DNA of 36,342 nt from Bacteroidia bacterium (GTDB lineage: Bacteria > Bacteroidota > Bacteroidia > Bacteroidales > Dysgonomonadaceae), in assembly GCA_025999435.1 (NCBI GenBank), contig BNXH01000012.1, forward strand, positions 1-36,342, in the 5' to 3' direction. Below, piece after piece: positions 17,201 through 23,324 of the stretch. Both the position numbers and the translations under genes were made by a program. The first letter of the stretch is position 1. Each line of letters begins with the position of its first letter. Under the pieces are notes generated by a model. That model saw nothing but the letters and a program-made list of their open reading frames with translations. It made no database searches and was not told where the DNA came from.

Positions 17201-18273
17201 AAGTATTCTCCGAAGCCAATGAAAAGATTTGCCTGAAAGTAGGAAAGGAAATCTGGCGGGAGTTGCTAAACGGCATATCACCGACAGGAGGACAGATTGT
17301 AAATTCACTGGTTCAGGGTAAAGATTATAGCAATAAATGCTATGACCCGCTGGAATATATAGCAATAATTCCCGTCAGGGATATCGATTACGGATACATC
17401 AAGCTGACGAAGGGGGAAATGACAGTTGTTCCTGCGATTTTGGGCTATCTTATATTCAAGTCAGAAACGGTGGCGAACGCTCAAACAACAGCCATAATAG
17501 CGGCTAATACAGCCCTTTGCATGGTGGGTGCAAGTGGATTGTCGGCTGCGATAAGTTCGGGCAGCACATTAAGCGCGGTAGCCACAGGGTTGGATATTAC
17601 ATTAGGTGTTGGAGCAGGTATTGTGAATACTGTGCCTGAAATAGCGCAGGATCATCCGGAATTTACGAAGTATTACAATTATGCTACTATTATATATACG
17701 CTCAACAGGCTGGGGTACAGTAAATATCAGAGTGTGAAAGCCAAGTGGCCGAAAAGTGCGGCATTAGGAGGGAATAAAACATTATATTCAGTAGACAAAT
17801 CTTTCCAAGCAGGCGATGAGGCTGTTGAAGTATATATAAATGGAAGATATGAACTCAACCCTACAGCCACAACCATAGATGAATTAACTATAAATCCGTC
17901 AGGTACGGTAAAAGGAAAGAAATGGCTGCAAAAAGAACAAACAACCGAAGAACTTCTGAATGGTTCAGAATACATGTATGTAATTGATGAAAATGATAGA
18001 TTGATAATTGGAACAAGGGCACAACATACAGATTTTTCTAAGCCATCAGGTAAAGCACCACATCCAACACTTATTAGTGGTGCCGACCCTAAAGTACAGG
18101 CAGCAGGAACAATAGAATTTAGAGGAGGAAAAATCTACAAAGTAGATAATGCTTCGGGACATTACAAGCCTTCGGCGGAATCATTAAAAAAAGTAGAGGA
18201 AATTTTCAGACGGGACTTCCCTGCCAATTCATTTACAAATGATTTTAAAGGATTTATACAATATGGAAATTAA
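14266..18273 (+). CDS. Orphan toxin cassette: linker, HEIGH metallopeptidase and SGHY C-terminal domain, no N-terminus
   Basis: An open frame of 1335 codons that is not a complete gene. It opens on TTG right after an in-frame stop (14260-14262), has no signal peptide, and its first ATG lies hundreds of codons in. From NAYAFSGIQYFTTD onward it matches the end of the Fn3 region and linker of the preceding carrier (repeat copy B). A Gly/Asn linker and KDYAITDKEGNVWHV follow. Next is a zincin domain with HEIGHGVFQLEH (H513, E514, H517, H524) and a following Met-turn-like DLLMDY. A long helical region leads to a Gly/Ala-rich hydrophobic stretch (about 1050-1125). The C-terminal domain (about 1215-1335) contains HPTLISG, VQAAGTIEFRGGKIY and SGHYKPS, a pattern I recall from polymorphic-toxin C-termini of unknown activity. 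An immunity candidate overlaps its end by 11 bp. It is probably silent until recombined into the carrier. Confidence 0.75.
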   Translation: MELGRGQNRETVRANRIRPQGNAYAFSGIQYFTTDSKNTGSEYQCGILPQVNISNKSPLQTALGTNEVFIAGDFPVTVLQSQGTSGTYTGYGYIEVPYLADTKIKVTFSNIQLNTDKQLIGGILETTYDVNESSLSYVSQGIGETFGDRGVESVLVDYTISEIQYVATPPPGRIIITGNSGKGNNDDSGNGESSRQELPAGKDYAITDKEGNVWHVDEEGNVTKGEKVAEGGASNAQNTEGITGSGSNAQVSQYTAKGVNVEWHETTETKYAYDTADKLPELKDKYPTVKDADGNTVYVSYKAVVNRSEDVFGARITFTDEALKDRKIIFKTLKIGQEVVAQKGSDNNYTLTLKGTMNYAEEDVIAVLMPNDSIQKQQVIGSFKLVHLEPKEINVTLVPADEVSKGKLANIRKETNAIYSKVGVTINFNEDEVFDIKPYLDGKEDILTEKNTLLSTYSSVQQAINNAYGERNSDRYVLFVTNKESSTGQMGYMRLSGRFGYIFQSPTSKTVAHEIGHGVFQLEHPWEKYKISESSTDLLMDYSQGTNLFHLDWKQINDPKLKFYVFQGQGEGMISQTETKTVYISQAVSDALKTKGYVYDPTGKAFTLPDGYRISELCYQDNSGKNAAKIGSVIVLFDKDKKRYISYKNDDDAFLFYALEKEKGKENEKEQKISVSYTANKTIPANAIRIIIDSCKIYIDKVAYGLGDTGHPCYTFKSQYAIAFYEKFTGLVAPEVMEQVGIIARYMDNMDQEYLKELIEKANYENSSAADDPMVWDYYFKPLFRSYAKGQEPNAERLKGTYNRVLAYNKACADLARRANASEADKFTTADQIVELVKDISFGGKVVVAETPFSKLTNDQRKYLLQILSEGNMSGRNNIGESYKAEDIVLQIFRTAANNDIAALIKGLDKTTLFRLLSETDDHLYFMQGQFTELVLRLSIALMEQDRIIENYETLFDLLFSKGNYLVFDNGYFGKKNTEVFSEANEKICLKVGKEIWRELLNGISPTGGQIVNSLVQGKDYSNKCYDPLEYIAIIPVRDIDYGYIKLTKGEMTVVPAILGYLIFKSETVANAQTTAIIAANTALCMVGASGLSAAISSGSTLSAVATGLDITLGVGAGIVNTVPEIAQDHPEFTKYYNYATIIYTLNRLGYSKYQSVKAKWPKSAALGGNKTLYSVDKSFQAGDEAVEVYINGRYELNPTATTIDELTINPSGTVKGKKWLQKEQTTEELLNGSEYMYVIDENDRLIIGTRAQHTDFSKPSGKAPHPTLISGADPKVQAAGTIEFRGGKIYKVDNASGHYKPSAESLKKVEEIFRRDFPANSFTNDFKGFIQYGN
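14395..14660 (+). repeat. 266-bp direct repeat, copy B (5' end of orphan cassette)
   Basis: The second copy of 12008-12273, in the same orientation and reading frame, 2387 bp downstream. Protein homology to the carrier extends about 30 residues further upstream at lower identity (AYAFSGIQYFTT against AYAFSEVQTFIT), but the near-identical DNA is confined to this block, as expected from recent gene conversion or recombination. Confidence 0.95.
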
Positions 18274-18685
18274 AGATTATGTAAATAAATGGATAGCATC
18301 TAGTACAATATATTGGAAAGATATACATCAAGAAATAGATAATTTACAATATGTAAAGGAAGAAGATAGAGATTTTGCAAAAAATAATATTAAACTTATT
18401 TTTGGAAAATGTATAGGAGTAATAGAAAACTATCTAATTATACAGGATAAAAGAGGAATATTACGAATAATGCCAAAATTAGTAGCAAACATTTATCCCA
18501 CACCAAAATTTGAATGGGGAGATAAAGTTCAAGAAGTGCAAAGACCGGAAATAAAAGGCGAAATTGAAAATCTTCTCTGGCACATGAAAGATGATGAATT
18601 TAAATATTTTATCAAGATAAATGGAAAATCAAAATCAAGGAGGTATAATCCTGAAGAATTGGAGTTTCTAAAAGAAAATATATAA
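18263..18685 (+). CDS. Candidate immunity protein for the SGHY-domain toxin
   Basis: A 140-aa soluble, charged protein with no signal peptide or TM segment. The ATG at 18263 (MEIKDYVNKW) is preferred over the one at 18239 because it gives a short overlap (11 bp) with the toxin stop, typical of coupled toxin-immunity pairs, and a sensible N-terminus. The C-terminal half (WGDKVQEV, GEIENLLWHMKDDEFKYFI, KSKSRRYNPEELEFL) has the look of small SH3-like or DUF6960-like immunity proteins, but I cannot assign a family with certainty. It is strongly A+T rich. A cytoplasmic immunity protein implies the cognate toxin acts inside the target cell. Confidence 0.6.
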   Translation: MEIKDYVNKWIASSTIYWKDIHQEIDNLQYVKEEDRDFAKNNIKLIFGKCIGVIENYLIIQDKRGILRIMPKLVANIYPTPKFEWGDKVQEVQRPEIKGEIENLLWHMKDDEFKYFIKINGKSKSRRYNPEELEFLKENI

Positions 18686-18713
18686 TGTACTACTTCGACT
18701 TTAGTTAGAGGTA

Positions 18714-18756
18714 CCCCCGCTCGCGCAGACGTCTCGTCTGTGTGTTGCGAAGCAAA
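18714..18756 (+). repeat. REP-like palindromic element 2 (between modules 2 and 3)
   Basis: CCCCCGCTCGCGCAGACG, TCTCGTCTGTGTGTTGCG and a trailing AAGCAAAA. The hairpin core is CAGAC/GTCTG here against CGGAC/GTCCG in element 1, a paired (compensatory) change. It ends 15 bp before the next toxin gene's ATG. Confidence 0.85.
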
Positions 18757-18770
18757 AATAAATTATAAAA

Positions 18771-20171
18771 ATGAGAAAAATTCTGCTATCCATACTTTTA
18801 TTCTTTTCTGTATTGCCTGTTCTTGGGCAATACGGACAGGATAGTATTGGCATAGTAATGGGCGATATCCGCAGCGGTGAAGAACAGGCGGCCTTTAAGG
18901 TAGACTATACAATCAATCCGGATATAAAAGCCCTGCCGGTAAAAGCGGACGGGACTAAGGATGAAGTAAAAGAAGGGACGGATTATACGATAGCCAAAGG
19001 CGAGAACGGCAAGTATACCTTTATCCTGACCGACAGCGAAGGCAAGGAACATAAGGTAGAAGCGGATGATATGCCGGCTACTATAGAGGATAAGGACGGG
19101 AATACCTACGAGATAAACGAAAAGGGGGAAGTAAAACCTGTATCCAAAAACTCCCCCGCTCGCGCAGACGTCTCGTCCGTGTGTTGCGTAGCAAAAAGAG
19201 ATTTGCCTTTCGGGCAACACACGGACTGGAAGTCCGCGCGAGCAAGGGCTTATGCTCAGTTACAGCGACTTTTGGATAATAAGGATATTTTAAGTAAAGC
19301 GGATAATATTGAATTTGAAAAAGCCATTTCCGCATCCGAATTTGGTGTTGGGAATAGTGTTTCAGATGTTCATATTCTACTGGGGGGGCGGAAAATCGAA
19401 ATCGAAACCAAGGCAGGTATGGAATTTTTCGAGAATCTGGGAAGCAGTTCTAATTTTATGACACAAAGTGGAAATTCGTTAATGAACGTTTCTAAGATTG
19501 AAGATTACAAAGTATTTTTGAATCCGGGATTAGTAGTGGATAAGCAGGCTACCATCAACAAGGTAGTGGATGCATGGAGTAAGCAGGGGTGGTTTGGAAA
19601 TAGGGTTATCATGGATAGAGCATTGGATATTTTGCCAGCCGATAAAACCAAGAGTTTTGTAGAAGTTGTTTCCAATGGGAATAGAGGACTTGTAAATAAT
19701 AGCAGTGTTGGGGCATATGATAGACGGCACTCCTGGTACACATTGAAAAAAATACAAGAAAATGAGATCTTCTTTAAGAATGCGGATGAGATTACTTTTG
19801 AAATGGAGCTTGAGGTTATTGATGGAATACAACAAGCTGTGCCTGACATAGTGATAACAAAGGATAGGATCAAATACATAGGTGAAATTTTTTCCGGACA
19901 AACAGGTGTAAAATCGAATTTGTCTACACAAACTATTCGCTATATGAATGCTGTGGAAAGTCTGGAAAACTTAAGATTCTTCTGTCATAAATCACAAGAT
20001 AAAGCTGCTATTATAGAAGCATGGAAAAAAGGAGGAGTATTGGATGATGATGGGGTATATAATTTATTTAAAAAATATGACAGTAATATTGTTGATAAAC
20101 GTTTGTTGGAAAAATATTTAATAGATAATGATGAATGGTTTGAAATGATATTTAATTCAAATTTTAAGTAG
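18771..20171 (+). CDS. Short secreted toxin with PD-(D/E)XK-like nuclease tip
   Basis: A 466-aa protein that, unlike the orphan cassette, has its own ATG and signal peptide (MRKILLSILLFFSVLPVLG). Residues about 20-125 form a short spacer (FKVDYTINPDI, GTDYTIAKGENGKYTFILTD) resembling the post-linker stretch of the orphan cassette (VLVDYTISEI, GKDYAITDKEG). Residues about 128-160 (SPARADVSSVCC ... HTDWKSARARAY) are the translation of an inverted pair of REP-like elements. The tip (about 165-466) holds SDVHILLGGRKIEIETKAG with D199, E212 and K214, the D...ExK arrangement of PD-(D/E)XK nucleases, and is mostly mixed alpha/beta. It is followed after 1 bp by a propeller protein, its likely immunity partner. 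The nuclease call rests on one motif and is moderate. Confidence 0.7.
   Translation: MRKILLSILLFFSVLPVLGQYGQDSIGIVMGDIRSGEEQAAFKVDYTINPDIKALPVKADGTKDEVKEGTDYTIAKGENGKYTFILTDSEGKEHKVEADDMPATIEDKDGNTYEINEKGEVKPVSKNSPARADVSSVCCVAKRDLPFGQHTDWKSARARAYAQLQRLLDNKDILSKADNIEFEKAISASEFGVGNSVSDVHILLGGRKIEIETKAGMEFFENLGSSSNFMTQSGNSLMNVSKIEDYKVFLNPGLVVDKQATINKVVDAWSKQGWFGNRVIMDRALDILPADKTKSFVEVVSNGNRGLVNNSSVGAYDRRHSWYTLKKIQENEIFFKNADEITFEMELEVIDGIQQAVPDIVITKDRIKYIGEIFSGQTGVKSNLSTQTIRYMNAVESLENLRFFCHKSQDKAAIIEAWKKGGVLDDDGVYNLFKKYDSNIVDKRLLEKYLIDNDEWFEMIFNSNFK
19153..19195 (+). repeat. REP-like palindromic element 3, inside the nuclease-toxin gene
   Basis: CCCCCGCTCGCGCAGACG, TCTCGTCCGTGTGTTGCG, TAGCAAAA: nearly the same as element 2, but translated in frame as part of the toxin linker. 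The core is CAGAC/GTCCG, which still pairs with one G-U. Confidence 0.85.
19207..19243 (-). repeat. REP-like palindromic element 4, inverted partner of element 3
   Basis: On the minus strand it reads GCTCGCGCGGACTTCCAG, TCCGTGTGTTGC. Together with element 3 it forms a large inverted repeat (about 19159-19243) exactly at the junction between the spacer and the nuclease tip. No stop is introduced in the toxin frame. Confidence 0.85.
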
Positions 20172-20172
20172 A

Positions 20173-21120
20173 ATGAGCATGAAAAAGGTCAGGGAAATAG
20201 TAGGATTTGATAATTTTGAAGTTTACAATAATTCAATAGTTGTTCAAGACAAAAAAGGAATTTGCTTAGTTGAAAACAATTTAGAACTAACACCTTTAGT
20301 AGAAGGTAATATTTATTCGATTCAAGTTCTCGGGAATAATTTATTTTATCAAATAGATGACGCATTAGGGTTATACTTATTAGAGAAAGGTTTAATATTA
20401 AATAAAGATTCTTTTTATGGATTAATGTCTGCATTAATGTATAATGAATATATATATATAGAGAGAGAGAATCTTCAGGATGAAATAAATACACCAATAT
20501 TTTTAAATACCAATTCAGATTTTCATTTTATCAGTAATGCGCCTGAATATTGTAATTTTTCCTATAAGCAATATTTAATTCGTAATAATAATAGAAAAAA
20601 GATATTCAATTGTTATCAACTAAACGATAAACTATGGAGCTATAAACACACAGATGACTCTAATATTGAAATCCTTTCAGGTTACAAAGATAAAATCTTG
20701 ATATATTCCAAAAGTGGAGATTTATTCGCATTAGACCTTCAAACAGGGGGTTTATGTTGGAGATATCCAGAGCCATGTTTCAGTCACAATAGTTTATATG
20801 GAGATTTTATATATACTTTTAACAAGAGTAGTTTGTTAGAAATATCAGCCGAAACAGGGAAGCTCTGTCGGGTAATGGATATGGAATCAATAGAAAAAAA
20901 AGAGTACTTTACTTTAACGGCAGGTATAAAAGCTTATGATGACTACATATTTGGAAGAGATGTTGATGGAGTTGTTATCATAATAGATCGCAAATCACTA
21001 ACATTAAAAAAGATTCTTAGATTTGATAAACATTTGATAAATAGGGACCATACTTTGCAGTGGATACACAATAGGTTGTATGTGCAGGATATAGAATATA
21101 CACTACATATTTTTGAGTAA
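20173..21120 (+). CDS. PQQ-like beta-propeller protein, candidate immunity for the nuclease toxin
   Basis: A 315-aa cytoplasmic protein starting 1 bp after the toxin stop; a second ATG 6 bp later (MKKVRE) is equally possible. It shows repeated blade-like units, e.g. YSKSGDLFALDLQTGGLCWRY, IYTFNKSSLLEISAETGKLCR and GRDVDGVVIIIDRKSLTLKKIL, typical of PQQ-like or WD-like propellers. No signal peptide is present, which fits an intracellular immunity protein against a nuclease. Very A+T rich. Near 20448-20470 the gene holds a (TA)n(GA)n dinucleotide tract encoding EYIYIERE. I know such propellers as frequent neighbours of Bacteroidetes toxin tips; the specific pairing is inferred from adjacency. 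Confidence 0.62.
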   Translation: MSMKKVREIVGFDNFEVYNNSIVVQDKKGICLVENNLELTPLVEGNIYSIQVLGNNLFYQIDDALGLYLLEKGLILNKDSFYGLMSALMYNEYIYIERENLQDEINTPIFLNTNSDFHFISNAPEYCNFSYKQYLIRNNNRKKIFNCYQLNDKLWSYKHTDDSNIEILSGYKDKILIYSKSGDLFALDLQTGGLCWRYPEPCFSHNSLYGDFIYTFNKSSLLEISAETGKLCRVMDMESIEKKEYFTLTAGIKAYDDYIFGRDVDGVVIIIDRKSLTLKKILRFDKHLINRDHTLQWIHNRLYVQDIEYTLHIFE

Positions 21121-21196
21121 TAAATATTTAAACTTCAGTTATATTCACATTTAGGCATAGCAAAATTAAAAAGGGAAAACTGATCATACAATTTAA

Positions 21197-23314
21197 ATGA
21201 AAAAACTACATATACTTTATATACTACTATTGCTAAGTATTTTAGCAACAAGTCAGTTACAAGCACAAAATGCTGGTAACTACGATTTGCCTACACCCAC
21301 TATCAGGGTAAAGGTTGGTATTCAAAAGGACAAGATCTTTCTTCGTTGGGCAGTCGATGAACCAGTCGCTTGGCAAAAAGCCAATAAAATAGGCTTTGTT
21401 GTTAAGCGGTATACCTATATGCGTGATGGCAAGCTATTACCCGAATCGGAAGAAAAGCATTTAGGAATATTCCTGCCTAAGCCCGAAAAAGATTGGGAGG
21501 AGATTGTAGAAACAAACGACAATGCCGCCATTGTAGCTCAATCCCTTTACGGAGAGGATTTTGAGGTAGAGATGGGCAATCAGCCTCAAGGTCTGGAAGG
21601 CATTGTCAATAAATCGCAGGAGATAGAACAGCGGTTTGCCTTTGCCTTGATGGCAGCCGATTTAGATTATGACGTAGCTGTTTTAGCCGGTTGGGCATAC
21701 ACAGATACAGATGTGAAAGAGAACGAAAAATATCTTTATACAGTGGAACTCAGCCCCACCAATAATGCAAACAACCTTATTATAGAACAAGGCAAAGCAG
21801 TTGCGTCTTTAAACGACAGAGAAGACCTGCCTTCGCCATTAGGGTTTATTGGTATTTATCAAGATAAGACAGTTACACTTGCGTGGGAATATCTACAGTT
21901 AAGGGATACCTATACAGCCTATTTCATAGAAAAATCAGAAGACGGGACAACTTTTACCTCTCTGGGCGACCTTCCTGTAATGAATATGAATGATAAACCT
22001 GATCGACCGGCTACAGGTATGATCTATGTCGATTCACTGGCTCAGAACGATCAGAATTATTCATATCGGATTCGAGGTAAAACTATTTTTGGTGAATACG
22101 GACCATATTCTGACATCGTAAGCGGAAGGGGTAAAAAGACATTAGAAACAACGCCACGAATCAAATCTTTTGATATTGCCCAGGATAATGAAACAATCAC
22201 TATAAATTGGGAATTCTTACAAGAAGCAGAAAAAGACATCAATTCGTTTGAGTTACTTCATTCAGAAACTGACGAAAAAGGTTCTTACAAGGTTATAAAG
22301 GACAAAATACCAGTAAAAGACAGGAGCCTGATAACCAAAAGTATTAGCCCTTCGAATTATTTCAAGATTAGTGCATTAGGGAAAAATAACGACCATCGTG
22401 AATCTTTTGCAGCCTTAGTTCAACCCGATGATAATACCCCTCCGGCAATACCGATAGAGCTTAAAGGGATGATCGATTCTACCGGTGTAGTACGTCTGAC
22501 ATGGAAGCCTAATACCGAAAAAGATTTTGCCGGTTACCATGTGTTTAGAGGAATACGAGAAGGGGAAGAATTAGTTCGGCTAACTGCACAAGCTATTGAG
22601 ATACCACAATATATAGACTCTGTTCAATTAGAGAATCTGAATTCCAAGGTGTATTATTACGTAACAGCAATCGATCACCGAAAGAATCAATCAGAATCGT
22701 CAAAAATCGTAGAATTGGATAAACCTGATAAATTGAGACCCGAGGCTCCGGCGTTTATCAATTATAAGACAGAGGATGGAATGATACAACTCAGTTGGAC
22801 AAAAAGCTATAGCGAGGATGTTGTTATACATAAGTTATATCGTCAGGCTCTTGATGATCCCGACAGACGTTGGCTGGTCGTGTACGAATCAAAAGACATT
22901 AAATCCACATACGAATATGCGGACAAGAATGTAATAGATGACCATCGGTATAAATATTACCTTTTAGCTGTAGATAAAAACGGGCTTATTTCGGATAAAT
23001 CGCAAGAAATAACTCTTCGAAATATAGACCTGCGTCCGGTGGATGTGATTAAGACCTTAGCAGGTTTTGCAAATAAAGATAAAAACATGATAGAAATAAA
23101 TTGGAGTCTCGCTCCATTGGAAAAGGTGGCAGAGATAATAGTGTATCGTCAAAAAGAAGGAGACAAGGCGACCCTTTGGGGAACTTTTTCGGGAGGGCAA
23201 AATTTCTTGGAGGATAAAGACGTACAGGTAGGAGAAAAATACACCTACTTGTTAAAGGCTATGCTGAAGGATAACCGTCCGACTACTACGCAAAAGATAA
23301 CTGTTGACTATTAA
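21197..23314 (+). CDS. Secreted protein with about five fibronectin type III domains
   Basis: A 705-aa protein with a signal peptide (MKKLHILYILLLLSILATSQLQAQ). After an N-terminal region of about 190 residues (IRVKVGIQKDKIFLRWAV) come about five Fn3-like beta-sandwiches at roughly 215-320, 325-415, 420-515, 520-615 and 620-705, each with the WxxxxxxDxxxYxVYR / YxYxLxAxD pattern (for example FAGYHVFRG, YYYVTAIDHRKNQSESS, YKYYLLAVDKNGLISDKS). There is no sorting tail or enzyme motif. It opens the downstream backbone operon, whose genes are separated by only 10-22 bp. Fn3 arrays usually serve as rigid stalks or binding modules on the surface, so an assembly or adhesion role is inferred. Confidence 0.8.
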   Translation: MKKLHILYILLLLSILATSQLQAQNAGNYDLPTPTIRVKVGIQKDKIFLRWAVDEPVAWQKANKIGFVVKRYTYMRDGKLLPESEEKHLGIFLPKPEKDWEEIVETNDNAAIVAQSLYGEDFEVEMGNQPQGLEGIVNKSQEIEQRFAFALMAADLDYDVAVLAGWAYTDTDVKENEKYLYTVELSPTNNANNLIIEQGKAVASLNDREDLPSPLGFIGIYQDKTVTLAWEYLQLRDTYTAYFIEKSEDGTTFTSLGDLPVMNMNDKPDRPATGMIYVDSLAQNDQNYSYRIRGKTIFGEYGPYSDIVSGRGKKTLETTPRIKSFDIAQDNETITINWEFLQEAEKDINSFELLHSETDEKGSYKVIKDKIPVKDRSLITKSISPSNYFKISALGKNNDHRESFAALVQPDDNTPPAIPIELKGMIDSTGVVRLTWKPNTEKDFAGYHVFRGIREGEELVRLTAQAIEIPQYIDSVQLENLNSKVYYYVTAIDHRKNQSESSKIVELDKPDKLRPEAPAFINYKTEDGMIQLSWTKSYSEDVVIHKLYRQALDDPDRRWLVVYESKDIKSTYEYADKNVIDDHRYKYYLLAVDKNGLISDKSQEITLRNIDLRPVDVIKTLAGFANKDKNMIEINWSLAPLEKVAEIIVYRQKEGDKATLWGTFSGGQNFLEDKDVQVGEKYTYLLKAMLKDNRPTTTQKITVDY

Positions 23315-23324
23315 AATTATAGCC

